64,000 bases of DNA, taken from the NCBI RefSeq assembly GCF_033949425.1, contig NZ_JAXAVX010000002.1, positions 186,001 through 250,000 on the forward strand, given 5' to 3'. Position numbers and translations under genes: made by a program. This document shows positions 33,481 to 42,107 of this stretch, piece after piece. The first letter of the stretch is position 1. The number at the start of each line of letters is the position of its first letter. The notes under the pieces are model-generated. The model was not told the DNA's origin and did no database searches. It saw only the letters and a program-made list of their open reading frames with translations. Origin of the DNA: Patulibacter brassicae (GTDB lineage: Bacteria > Actinomycetota > Thermoleophilia > Solirubrobacterales > Solirubrobacteraceae).

Positions 33481-34812
33481 ATGGCCTCCCCGCCCGACCC
33501 GCCCACCGCGACGACCATGGCCCTCGACCCCGACCCGCCCACGATCGACGAGCGGCTCGCCGCCGCCGGGCGCCGCCTGCGGCCGCACGCCGACCGCGCC
33601 TGGCGCGATCTCGCCTACCTCCTCCTCGGGATGGCGACCGGCACCGCGTTCTTCAGCATCGCGGTGACCCTCTTCTCGCTCTCGATCGGCCTGCTGGTGC
33701 TCATCGTTGGCATCCCGATCGCGATGCTCTCCAGCGAGGTCCTGCGCTGGTGCGCCGAGATCGAGCGGCGGCGGGCGCTGATCGTCGATCCCGAGCCCAT
33801 CCGCGGGGCCTACCGCCCGGTGCGGGGCGCGGGCTGGCTCGGCGCCGCGCAGGCGATGGCCGGCGACGCCCGGCGCTGGAAGGACCTCGCCTACCTCGTG
33901 CTGCAGTTCCCCGTCTCCGTGGCGGCGTTCGTCGCCTCGAGCCTCTGGGCGCTGCCGCTCGGGCTGCTGACGCTGCCGCTCTGGTACTGGGCGGTGCCCG
34001 ACGGCGTCGACGTCTTCGCGATCCCCGGGTCGCACGTCGACGCGCTGCCGTCGGCGCTGCTCGGCATCCCGCTGGGCCTCGTCGCGATCGTCCCGGTCTA
34101 CGGCCTCTGCCGCGGCGCGACGATCGTCTCGCTCGCGCTGGAGCGCGCGCTGCTGGGGGACGAGCGCGTCGAGCTGCAGCGCCGCGTGAGCCACCTCGAG
34201 GAGACCCGCGCCGGAGCCGTCGACGCGGCGACCGCCGAGCTGAAGCGGATCGAGCGCGACCTCCACGACGGCGCCCAGGCGCGGATGGTCGCGGTGGCCA
34301 TGGACCTCGGCATGGCGGAGGAGCGGCTGGAGGAGGACCCCGAGAAGGCGCGCGAGCTCGTCCGCGGCGCGCGCGACGAGGCGCGTCGCGCGCTGGCCGA
34401 GATGCGCGACCTCGTGCGCGGCATCGCGCCCTCGGTGCTCGCCGACCGCGGGCTCGACGCGGCGCTGACCGCCCTGGCGACGCGCTCGCCGCTGCCGGTG
34501 GCGCTCGACGTGGCGCTCGAGCGTCGTCCGCCGGCCAGCGCCGAGACGGCCGCGTACTTCGTCGTCTCCGAAGCCCTGACGAACGCCGCCAAGCACGCCG
34601 GCGCGACGGCCTGCTCCGTGACGGTCCGCGGGACGGAGCGGATCCTGCAGGTGGAGATCCGCGACGACGGCGCCGGTGGGGCCGTCGTCGCCCCGGGCGG
34701 CGGGCTCGCCGGGTTGCGGGACCGCGTCGCCGCCGTCGATGGCATGCTCGAGGTCACGAGCCCCGCCGGCGGTCCGACCGTGCTGCGGGCGACGATCCCC
34801 TGCCTGCCATGA
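33481..34812 (+). CDS. sensor histidine kinase (HisKA_3/NarL-partner type)
   Basis: 443 residues. Four hydrophobic helices in two pairs (about 45-85 and 140-215) form a membrane sensor region like the putative-sensor domain of actinobacterial kinases. The dimerisation helix carries the phospho-acceptor His in ERDLHDGAQARM. The HATPase shows EALTNAAKHAGA (N-box), DDGAGGA and GGGLAGLRDRV (G-box). It is paired with the LuxR-type regulator starting 10 bases downstream. The signal is unknown. The start is ATG 33481. Confidence 0.92.
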   Translation: MASPPDPPTATTMALDPDPPTIDERLAAAGRRLRPHADRAWRDLAYLLLGMATGTAFFSIAVTLFSLSIGLLVLIVGIPIAMLSSEVLRWCAEIERRRALIVDPEPIRGAYRPVRGAGWLGAAQAMAGDARRWKDLAYLVLQFPVSVAAFVASSLWALPLGLLTLPLWYWAVPDGVDVFAIPGSHVDALPSALLGIPLGLVAIVPVYGLCRGATIVSLALERALLGDERVELQRRVSHLEETRAGAVDAATAELKRIERDLHDGAQARMVAVAMDLGMAEERLEEDPEKARELVRGARDEARRALAEMRDLVRGIAPSVLADRGLDAALTALATRSPLPVALDVALERRPPASAETAAYFVVSEALTNAAKHAGATACSVTVRGTERILQVEIRDDGAGGAVVAPGGGLAGLRDRVAAVDGMLEVTSPAGGPTVLRATIPCLP

Positions 34813-34822
34813 AGCTCCCGCC

Positions 34823-35491
34823 GTGCGCGTCCTGATCGCCGAAGACCACGCCCTGCTGCGCGACGGGCTGACCCGCCTGCTGCGCGACCACGGCCACGAG
34901 GTCGTGGCGGCGGTCGAGACCGCGGAGGAGATCGTGCGCCGCGGCACGGCGCTGGAGCCCGACCTCGCGCTGCTCGACGTGCGCCTGCCGCCGACCCAGA
35001 CCGACGAGGGCGTCCGCGCCGCGCTCGAGCTGCGCGCCCGGCGGCCCGAGCAGCCGGTGCTCGTCCTCTCGCAGTACGTCGAGCGGACCTACGCCGCCGA
35101 GCTGCTGGCCGACGGCCGCGGCGGGATCGGCTACCTCCTGAAGGACCGCGTGGCCGAGCCGGGCGAGTTCGTGCGCGCGTGCGAGCGGGTCGCGGGCGGC
35201 GGGACGGCGCTGGACCCCGAGGTCGTCGCCCAGCTCGTCGTCCGGCGGCGCGCGGGCAGCGGTGCGGACGATCCGCTCGCGACGCTCACGCCGCGGGAAC
35301 AGGAGGTCCTGCGGCTCATGGCGGAGGGCCGCTCGAACCGCGGCATCGCCGAGGCGCTCGTGGTGACCGACGGGGCGGTCGAGAAGCACGTCACGAGCAT
35401 CCTCGGCAAGCTCGACCTGCCGGCGTCGTCCGGCGACCACCGCCGCGTCCTCGCCGTGCTCGCGCTGCTGCGCGCCGACGGCGACGGCTGA
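34823..35491 (+). CDS. NarL/LuxR-family response regulator
   Basis: 222 residues. The receiver domain has the acidic pair ED at 7-8, phospho-acceptor Asp in LLDVRLPP, and the conserved Lys in YLLKDRV. The C-terminal LuxR helix-turn-helix is TPREQEVLRLMAEGRSNRGIAEAL followed by VEKHVTSILGKL (split here for length). GTG at 34823 is chosen because the receiver strand begins at once. The preceding gene is its cognate kinase. Confidence 0.93.
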   Translation: MRVLIAEDHALLRDGLTRLLRDHGHEVVAAVETAEEIVRRGTALEPDLALLDVRLPPTQTDEGVRAALELRARRPEQPVLVLSQYVERTYAAELLADGRGGIGYLLKDRVAEPGEFVRACERVAGGGTALDPEVVAQLVVRRRAGSGADDPLATLTPREQEVLRLMAEGRSNRGIAEALVVTDGAVEKHVTSILGKLDLPASSGDHRRVLAVLALLRADGDG

Positions 35492-35502
35492 GCCGGCGCG
35501 CC

Positions 35503-36459
35503 CTAGGGCCGCAGGCCGGCGGCGGTGAGGTGGTCCAGGGCGTCCGCGATCGGGCCGTAGAGGTCCAGCGGCACGCTGACGAGACCGGTCGGCTGGTCGA
35601 TGCCGGCCCGACGCGCGAGGGGGAGCAGCGAGACGCCGCTGAGCGCTCGCAGGGCCGCCCCGAGCCGGCGCCGCAGCGCGCTGGGCAGCCCGGGCCGGGC
35701 GGCGAGCACGTCGCCAAGGAGCGGCGGCGAGCTCCAGGCGGCGCGCAGGCCCCGCGCGTCGGCGTCGGCGACCGGGCCCGTGGTCACGGCGGCGTCGACG
35801 CGCCCCCGGCGAACGCGCGCCAGCGCCTCGGCGTCGGTGGTCGCGGGCGGTGCGAGCCGGACGTCGCCGGCACCGGTCACCGCGCCGGCCCGCAGCCCGG
35901 CCGCCTGCAGGGCGCGGCGCGGCAGCAGGTCGCCGCCCGCCGTTCCGGGGACGCCGAGCGCGACCCGCCCCCCGCGGAGGTCGGCGAGCCGGCGGGCCCC
36001 GTCGCGGGTCACCCAGATGCGGGCCGCCGACCCCCGCGCGGGCTCGCCGAGTCCCGTGCCGTAGGCGACGATCGGCCCGATCCCGGCCACCCGGTTGGCG
36101 ACGACGAGCGCCTCGGGGTCGAGCTGGGCGAGGTCGATCTGGTGCAGCGCGAGACCGGCGACGAGCTCGCCGGGGTCCCGCCGCAGGACGAGCTCGACCG
36201 GACAGGCGAGGAGCTCGCCGAGGTCGGTGGCCAGCCGCTGCGCCGCGGCGCGACCGCCCTCGCCGCCGTCGGGCACCACGACGCCGAAGCGGACCGCGGC
36301 GCGGCTGCACGATCCCTCGGGGAAGCGCTCGACCGGCTCGTCCTGCGCGGCGGCGCGCCCGCCGAGCGCGGCGACGGCGAGGGCTACGACGAGCGCGGCG
36401 CCGAGCGCGACCGCGAGCAGGCGCCGGAGGACCGGGGACGGGGCGAGCCGGGGCGACAT
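35503..36459 (-). CDS. PhnD/PtxB-like phosphonate/phosphate-type periplasmic-binding protein (orphan)
   Basis: 318 residues. The N-terminal signal or anchor helix (LLAVALGAALVVALAVAAL) precedes a two-lobed binding domain: RFGVVVPDG, ATDLGELLACPVELVL, QIDLAQLDPEALVVANR, GRVALGVPGTAGGDLLPRRAL and GRVDAAVTTGPV follow the PhnD fold. No permease or ATPase gene is adjacent, so either it works with a distant transporter or it is a ligand sensor for the nearby kinase. The chosen start is ATG 36459 at the signal; upstream in-frame codons are Arg-rich and lack signal features. Confidence 0.78.
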   Translation of the reverse strand: MSPRLAPSPVLRRLLAVALGAALVVALAVAALGGRAAAQDEPVERFPEGSCSRAAVRFGVVVPDGGEGGRAAAQRLATDLGELLACPVELVLRRDPGELVAGLALHQIDLAQLDPEALVVANRVAGIGPIVAYGTGLGEPARGSAARIWVTRDGARRLADLRGGRVALGVPGTAGGDLLPRRALQAAGLRAGAVTGAGDVRLAPPATTDAEALARVRRGRVDAAVTTGPVADADARGLRAAWSSPPLLGDVLAARPGLPSALRRRLGAALRALSGVSLLPLARRAGIDQPTGLVSVPLDLYGPIADALDHLTAAGLRP

Positions 36460-36724
36460 CGAAGGCGGATCCTCGCAGGCCGAGGGAGGCGCAGGGCCCG
36501 CGACCGGGGTCCGCCGCTCGCGGTCGTCGCGGCGCACGGCTCGTGGTCGCGCGGCGGTCCCGCGCCGCGGCGGGCGGGCGGGCGTCGCGAGCGGGACGCG
36601 CCCGGCGGTCGCCCGCGAGCGGACACCGGCGGGCGGCGTCGCCGGTCGTCCGTCCAGTGCCCGGTGTCGCATGGGGACCTCCCCGATGCGACCGAGGCGC
36701 GCTCGGACCTACCGTCGCGCCGCG

Positions 36725-38389
36725 ATGGCCACGAAGACGAAGCCGCGCCGGCGGCGGCGCGCGACCCCCTCCCGCCGCGCCCGCCGGTGCCGGACCCGCC
36801 GGGTCCGCGGGCGTCGGCAGCGCGTCTGCCGCCCGGCGCCCAAGCCCCGGCGGCCACGCCCGAAGCCCGCTCGTCCGAAGCCGAAGCCGAGGCCGTCCAC
36901 GCCCGCGAAGCCGACGCCGAGCGCCCCCGCGCCGTCGCCTCCCGCGAAGGGCGTTCCCACCCTGCCGGCGGGAACGCCGGTCCCGGGACTGCCCGACCCC
37001 CCGCCGCCTCCGCCCCCGCCGGACGTCCCGCCGCCGTCCGGCGACCCGGTCCCGGAGGGCGTGCAGCGCTACCGCGGGCCCTTCGGTCCCCGGCAGGCCG
37101 AGCGGCTGCTCTGGCGCGCCGGCTTCGGCCCCCTGCGCGGGCAGGCCCCGGCGTTCGCCGCGCTCGGCCTCGAGGGCGCCGTCGCGGCGCTCACGCGCGT
37201 CACCGGCCCCGCGCGCCTCGTCGGGCCGGAGCCCGTCACGGAGCTCGGCGAGCCGATCGATCCGGCGCGCTTCCCGTACGACCACCTCGTCTGGCTCGAT
37301 CGCATGGTCCGCTCCGACCAGCCGTTCCTCGAGCGCCTCGCGCTGCTCTTCCACGACTGGTTCGGCGTCTCGGACGAGCTCGTCGGCTCGTGGCCCCTCA
37401 TGCGCGAGCACGTCGACCTCTTCCGTCGCGTGGGCCGCGGCTCGTTCCGGGACCTGCTGCTCGCGGTCACCGGCGACGGCGCGATGCTCGTGCGGCTGGA
37501 CGGCGACGACAACCAGCGAGGCCGGCCGAACGAGAACTACGCGCGGGAGCTCATGGAGCTCTACGCCCTCGGCCCCGACCGCGGCGCCTACACCGAGCGC
37601 GACGTGCGGGAGGCGGCGCGCGGGCTCACCGGCTACGCGTCCTCCTACCACCCCGACCGGGGCTACGAGGACTTCCGCTTCGATCCCGCCCGGCACGACG
37701 ACGGCGAGAAGGAGCTCTTCGCGCGGCGCGACCGCTACCGGCCCGAGGCGGTCGTCGACGCCTGCGTCGCCCACCCGCTGCACCCGAGCTTCTTCGTCCT
37801 GAAGCTCTGGTCGGCCTTCGTGGCGGTCCCGCCGTCCGACGGCCAGCGTCGGGCGCTCGAGCGCCTCTACGTCGAGCGCGACCATGCGGTCCTGCCGGTG
37901 GTCGAGGCGATCCTCATGCACCCCGCCGTCTACGAGGGCCCGGCGCTCGTCAAGCCGCCGGCGGTCTACGCGGCGGGCATGCTGCGCGCGCTCGGGCGGG
38001 GGATCGAGTCGATCGGCTGGCCGGAGGTGGGCCGCCAGGCGGGGCAGCGCCTGTTCCAGCCGCCGAGCATCGCGGGCTGGCGCGAGGACCGCTGGCTCGA
38101 CACGGCCACCTGGCGCGCGCGCTGGCAGCTCGCGCACCTCGCGCTGAAGGGGCACGAGCTCGGCGCCGACGAGGGATACCTCGCCGAGGAGACGCCGGAG
38201 CAGGCCGTCGCGATGGCGCTGCGGCACTGGGACGACCCGCCGATCGCCGCGGACACCGCGGCGGCCCTCGTCACCGCCGCCGCGCGCATGGCGCGCGTCG
38301 TCGGCCTCTCGCCCTCGGCGCGCAACGCCCTGCGCCAGGACGTGCTGCGCCACCTCCTCGTCACCGCCCCCGACTGCCAGGTCTGCTGA
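36725..38389 (+). CDS. DUF1800 family protein with polybasic proline-rich N-terminus
   Basis: 554 residues. From about residue 115 it matches DUF1800: AERLLWRAGFGPLRG, RMVRSDQPFLERLALLFHDWFGVS, NENYARELMELYALG, YTERDVREAARGLTG and a C-terminal block with PPSIAGWRE. The first 115 residues are an unusual Arg/Lys then Pro-Lys-rich tail with no signal peptide. The family is of unknown function and typically sits before a DUF1501 gene, as here (two-base gap). TACCGT (36710-36715) lies nine bases before ATG 36725. Export might depend on the Tat-signalled partner. Confidence 0.9.
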   Translation: MATKTKPRRRRRATPSRRARRCRTRRVRGRRQRVCRPAPKPRRPRPKPARPKPKPRPSTPAKPTPSAPAPSPPAKGVPTLPAGTPVPGLPDPPPPPPPPDVPPPSGDPVPEGVQRYRGPFGPRQAERLLWRAGFGPLRGQAPAFAALGLEGAVAALTRVTGPARLVGPEPVTELGEPIDPARFPYDHLVWLDRMVRSDQPFLERLALLFHDWFGVSDELVGSWPLMREHVDLFRRVGRGSFRDLLLAVTGDGAMLVRLDGDDNQRGRPNENYARELMELYALGPDRGAYTERDVREAARGLTGYASSYHPDRGYEDFRFDPARHDDGEKELFARRDRYRPEAVVDACVAHPLHPSFFVLKLWSAFVAVPPSDGQRRALERLYVERDHAVLPVVEAILMHPAVYEGPALVKPPAVYAAGMLRALGRGIESIGWPEVGRQAGQRLFQPPSIAGWREDRWLDTATWRARWQLAHLALKGHELGADEGYLAEETPEQAVAMALRHWDDPPIAADTAAALVTAAARMARVVGLSPSARNALRQDVLRHLLVTAPDCQVC

Positions 38390-38391
38390 CC

Positions 38392-39690
38392 ATGCGCGAC
38401 ATCGCCTGCTGCCGGCCGGTCGAGCCCGGCCGCCCCGTACCCGCCGGTCGCGGCCTGACCCGGCGCTCGGTGCTGCTGTCGGGCATCGGCCTGGGGCTCA
38501 CGCTCTTCGGCGGGCGAGCGCTCTCCCCGCAGGGGGTGGCGGAGGCGGTCGCCGCCGCGTCGCCGGCCGACCGCGTCCTCGTCTGCGTCTCGCTCTCGGG
38601 CGGCGTCGACGGGCTGAGCCTCGCACCCCCGCAGCACGACCGGCGCTACGACCGCCGGCTGCGTCCGCAGCTGTGGGTCGATCCGGCGACGACGCTCGCG
38701 ATGCGGGGGACCGACGAGCTGCGCTGGCATCCGGCGGCGGCGTCGCTCAAGCGCCTCCACGACCGCGGGCGGCTCACGCTGCTGCCCGCGGTCGGCTACG
38801 ACGGGCCGAACCACTCGCACTTCACCTCTCGCCACTTCTACGAGGTGGGCGCGACGGACCCGCAGGGGACGACGGGCTGGCTCGGGCGCTACCTCGACGT
38901 CGTCGGCACCGACCACAACCCGCTGCAGGGCCTCACGCTCGGCGAGACGATCTCGCCGATGCTCGCCGCGTCGCGGGTCTCCGTCGCGGCGACCGACCGG
39001 CCCCAGGACTACCGGATCGCCACCCCGGGGATCGACGGCGGGCCGTTCCACGACGAGCTGCTGCGGGCGTTCGCGGCGCTCGGACGCGGGACGTCCCCGG
39101 ACCCCGTGCTGGACGCCGCCCGCGCCGTCCACGGCGACGCCGTCGACCTGCACGGGCAGCTCCAGGCCCGCTTCGCCGACGGTCCCGAGACGTATCCGGA
39201 GGGTCGGCTCGGGACCCGGCTGGCGGACATGGCGCGCCTGCTCGGCGCGGGGCTGCCGATCCGCTGCGGCACGATCGACGCCGCGCTGGACTTCGACAGC
39301 CACGCGAACCAGGACGGGTCGTTCGGACGGCAGGTCGACGAGGTCGGCCGCGCGCTCGAGGCGTTCCAGTCCGACCTCGAGCGTCGGGGGATCGCCGACC
39401 GCGTCCTGACCCTCGTGTGGAGCGAGTTCGGCCGTCGGCCGGAGGAGAACGGCTCCGTCGGGACCGACCACGGCGCCGGCGGCGTGGCGATGCTCCTCGG
39501 CACGCGCGTGCGGGGCGGCCAGCTCGGCGCGTTCCCCGGGCTCGCGTCGCTGGATCCCGACGGCAACCTCCGCGCGACCGTCGACTACCGGGGGCTCTAC
39601 TGCTCGTTGCTGGAGGAGTGGCTGGAGGCCGACGCCGGACCGATCGTGCCGGGCGCGGACCGGCTGGAGCGCTACGCCCTGCTCGCCTGA
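38392..39690 (+). CDS. DUF1501 family protein with Tat signal
   Basis: 432 residues. The Tat motif is TRRSVLLSG (R24-R25) followed by a hydrophobic stretch. The body has DUF1501 features of the alkaline-phosphatase/sulfatase-like fold: LSGGVDGLSL, YDGPNHSHFTSRHFYEVG, DFDSHANQDGSF, VWSEFGRRPEENGSVGTDHG and GGVAMLLG. The H/D-rich motifs suggest a metal site. Function unknown; it is almost always paired with DUF1800. A palindromic hairpin (39719-39733) follows. Confidence 0.92.
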   Translation: MRDIACCRPVEPGRPVPAGRGLTRRSVLLSGIGLGLTLFGGRALSPQGVAEAVAAASPADRVLVCVSLSGGVDGLSLAPPQHDRRYDRRLRPQLWVDPATTLAMRGTDELRWHPAAASLKRLHDRGRLTLLPAVGYDGPNHSHFTSRHFYEVGATDPQGTTGWLGRYLDVVGTDHNPLQGLTLGETISPMLAASRVSVAATDRPQDYRIATPGIDGGPFHDELLRAFAALGRGTSPDPVLDAARAVHGDAVDLHGQLQARFADGPETYPEGRLGTRLADMARLLGAGLPIRCGTIDAALDFDSHANQDGSFGRQVDEVGRALEAFQSDLERRGIADRVLTLVWSEFGRRPEENGSVGTDHGAGGVAMLLGTRVRGGQLGAFPGLASLDPDGNLRATVDYRGLYCSLLEEWLEADAGPIVPGADRLERYALLA

Positions 39691-39718
39691 CGCGATCGGC
39701 GCCCGCGGTCGCCGCGGT

Positions 39719-39733
39719 GGGCGTCGCACGCCC
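39719..39733. terminator. hairpin between DUF1501 gene and converging small gene
   Basis: GGGCGT-CGC-ACGCCC forms a 6-bp stem and 3-base loop in the 79-bp gap between converging genes. There is no T-run. Confidence 0.35.
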
Positions 39734-39769
39734 GCCGCCGCACGGCGCGCCGGCCGTCGCGGCGCCGCG

Positions 39770-40159
39770 TCAGCCCGACAGGCCGCCGCGGCGACCGCCG
39801 GGGCGGCGCAGGCGGTGACGCGCGGCGTCCAGTCGCGCGCGGAGCTCGTCGGCGTCGGGCAGCGGCGCCACCTCGACCGGCGGCACGCCGCGCTCGACCT
39901 CGGCCGCGGCGCGCAGCCGGGTGCGCGCGGCATCGAGCCGGGCGACGAGGTCGTCGGGCAGCTCGACGGGCGCCCCGCCGCCGCGGTCGGCCCGCAGCGC
40001 GTCCGGGATCAGCGGTCGAGGTGGTCCGGGCACGATCGAGGGACGGCCGTCCTCGCCGCGCGGCGGGGATCGGCGCGCGGGATCCTCCACGGGCGCCCGG
40101 CGCGCGGCCGGCGGACGCGGAACGCCGGAGGCGGGGGCGGGGTGGCGGCGCTCGTCCAC
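39770..40159 (-). CDS. hypothetical protein, 129 aa
   Basis: A cytoplasmic protein with a Pro/Arg-rich first 60 residues and a second half with two similar helical blocks (LVARLDAARTRLRAAAEVE and ELRARLDAARHRLRR), that is, an internal LDAARxRLR duplication. I do not recognise the family. GTG at 40159 is chosen because TAGGGT lies seven bases upstream, as in other leaderless genes here. Confidence 0.55.
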   Translation of the reverse strand: MDERRHPAPASGVPRPPAARRAPVEDPARRSPPRGEDGRPSIVPGPPRPLIPDALRADRGGGAPVELPDDLVARLDAARTRLRAAAEVERGVPPVEVAPLPDADELRARLDAARHRLRRPGGRRGGLSG

Positions 40160-40295
40160 GCCCGCCACCCTAGCTGGCGCGGCGTGGACCGGCGGTCGTC
40201 GCGACCGCTGCTGCAGGAGCCCGCCCATCGACGGGCAGGGCGATCACCGAATGACCACGCCTTGCCCGCGACGGCGACCGTAGTGTACCGTCGGC

Positions 40296-40320
40296 CGGAC
40301 GATATTACAGTCATTGTCCG
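40296..40320. promoter_or_regulatory. inverted repeat in promoter of the beta-helix gene
   Basis: CGGACGAT and ATTGTCCG form 7-of-8 matching arms around a 9-base AT-rich spacer. A possible promoter precedes it: TTGCCC (40262-40267), an 18-base spacer and TACCGT (40286-40291). The site then lies across the transcription start, a repressor position. Confidence 0.45.
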
Positions 40321-40382
40321 TGTCGTCGCCGGGCGTCGTCGGGTCCGGCGGCGGACGCATCCCCCAGCAAGGAGCACCAGGA

Positions 40383-41981
40383 ATGAGCAGGCTTCGCAGG
40401 TCGTTGTGGACGATGTCGGTGGCAGGCGCGGCGGCGCTGGGCCTCGCCACCTCCGCGAGCGCCGCCGACTACTACGTCGACGCCGCCGCCGGGTCGGACG
40501 CCAACGCGGGCACGAGCCCGGCCGCGGCGTGGAAGACCCTGGCGAAGGTCAACGCGAAGACCTTCGCGGCGGGCGACCGGATCCTCCTGCACACCGACCA
40601 GACCTGGGTCGAGCAGCTGAAGCCGAAGGGCTCCGGCGTGGAGGGCAACCCGATCACGATCGGCAACTACGGCGGCGGAGAGCGCAAGCCCGTGGTGGAC
40701 GGGCGCAACGTCGCCGGCGGCGGCGCGGGCGGGGCGGCCGTGTCGCTCGTGAACCAGAGCTACTGGACCATCAGCGGCCTCGAGGTCGTCAACGACAACG
40801 GCACGGACAACGTCGTGGGCAGCAACCGCGTCGGCATCCTCGTGAACAACACGAGCGGGACGCTGAAGCGCGGCATCACGATCACGGGCAACTACGTCCA
40901 CGACGTGAACGGCTGCTTCAACTGCAACGGCGCGAACGGCCAGACGAACGGCGGCATCTCCGTCGTCGCCGACACGATGAACGGGCTCGGGAACGGCGCG
41001 AGCAGCTGGAAGGACGTGCTGATCACCGACAACGTCGTGCAGGACGTCGGCCGCACCGGGATCAACTTCGACGACTACTCGACCGGCTTCCTCTTCTACT
41101 TCGTCTCCCAGGACGCGCTGAGCAAGAACGTCTCGATCACCCACAACCGGCTGAAGGACATCGACAGCGACGGGATCATCCTGCGCGGCTCGAAGGAGAA
41201 CCTCATCGAGCACAACGTCATCGACGGCGCCGGATCCGTCACGGCGTCGGGCTCGCAGCCGGGCACGGTCGGCATGTTCGTGGCCAAGACGACGAACACG
41301 CTCATGCAGTTCAACGAGGTGTCCGGGGTCCAGACGCACGTCGTCGACGGTCACGGCTACGACGTCGACCTGTTCGCGGTGAACACGATCGTCCAGCACA
41401 ACTACTCCCACGACAACGAGGGCGGATTCATCCTGCTGATGGGCGGCCTCGGCTCCGGGAGCGACGCGACCGTCCGCTACAACCTCAGCGTCAACGACGG
41501 GTTCGCCGGCGACAAGGGCATCGTGTCGCTGTCCAGCGGGCTGCTGAACGGCTCGAAGATCTACAACAACACGATCTACATCAAGCCCGGTCTCAACGCG
41601 CCGCCGATCGCCCAGCAGGGCTGGAGCGGCGACAACAACAACAGCTGGTGGTTCCGGAACAACGTCGTCGTGAACCACGGCACCGGCACCTGGGCGTTCC
41701 CGCGCGGGTCCGGCACGACCATCGCGAACAACCTCATCTACGGCAACCACACCGCGGGCGAGCCGGCCGATCCGCAGAAGATCACCGCGGACCCGCAGAT
41801 GCTCGCGCCGTCCGACGACGCGCCCTCGGGCATCGGCAACGTCGCCGGCTACGGCGTGGCGCCGACCTCCCCGGCCGTCGGGACGGGCGCGCTGATCCCC
41901 GGCAACGGCGGCCGGGACTACTTCGGTCGTCCCGTCCCGTCCACGGCTCCCCCGACGCGCGGCTTCCACGAGGCGCAGTAG
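40383..41981 (+). CDS. secreted right-handed parallel beta-helix protein
   Basis: 532 residues. The signal peptide is RRSLWTMSVAGAAALGLATSASA. The mature protein starts with DYYVDAAAGSDANAGTSPAAAWKT-like residues typical of pectate-lyase-fold polysaccharide enzymes, then repeated strand-turn units with Asn ladders (ITITGNYVHDV, VLITDNVVQDV, VSITHNRLKDI, NLIEHNVIDGA, TIVQHNYSHDN). It probably binds or cleaves a polysaccharide; no lyase residues can be fixed. It has a true ribosome site (AAGGAG, nine bases before ATG 40383) and unusually high Asn for this genome. A strong terminator follows. Confidence 0.88.
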   Translation: MSRLRRSLWTMSVAGAAALGLATSASAADYYVDAAAGSDANAGTSPAAAWKTLAKVNAKTFAAGDRILLHTDQTWVEQLKPKGSGVEGNPITIGNYGGGERKPVVDGRNVAGGGAGGAAVSLVNQSYWTISGLEVVNDNGTDNVVGSNRVGILVNNTSGTLKRGITITGNYVHDVNGCFNCNGANGQTNGGISVVADTMNGLGNGASSWKDVLITDNVVQDVGRTGINFDDYSTGFLFYFVSQDALSKNVSITHNRLKDIDSDGIILRGSKENLIEHNVIDGAGSVTASGSQPGTVGMFVAKTTNTLMQFNEVSGVQTHVVDGHGYDVDLFAVNTIVQHNYSHDNEGGFILLMGGLGSGSDATVRYNLSVNDGFAGDKGIVSLSSGLLNGSKIYNNTIYIKPGLNAPPIAQQGWSGDNNNSWWFRNNVVVNHGTGTWAFPRGSGTTIANNLIYGNHTAGEPADPQKITADPQMLAPSDDAPSGIGNVAGYGVAPTSPAVGTGALIPGNGGRDYFGRPVPSTAPPTRGFHEAQ

Positions 41982-42031
41982 GGCCGCGCCGGCCCGGAGC
42001 GCGCCGCGCGTCCCGGGCCCGCCACGAGAAC

Positions 42032-42064
42032 GACGAAGCCCGGCGCGCGGCGCCGGGCTTCGTC
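42032..42064. terminator. strong bidirectional terminator
   Basis: GACGAAGCCCGGCGC pairs perfectly with GCGCCGGGCTTCGTC: a 15-bp stem with a 3-base loop. It lies between the beta-helix gene and the end of the converging succinate dehydrogenase operon, so it can serve both. Confidence 0.9.
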
Positions 42065-42107
42065 GTCTCCCGGCCGGAGCGGCGCGGGACGGGCAAGGGA
42101 GGGGCGC

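Noticed and set aside
36460..36672. 71-codon N-terminal extension of the PhnD-like protein
   Set aside because: Arg/Pro-rich, and it would bury the signal peptide that begins at the ATG at 36459.
34754..39690. Very long open frames (about 1200-1500 codons) across the response regulator, PhnD-like and DUF1800 genes
   Set aside because: They are shadows in alternative frames with no recognisable domains, except where they end in the real DUF1501 and DUF1800 frames.
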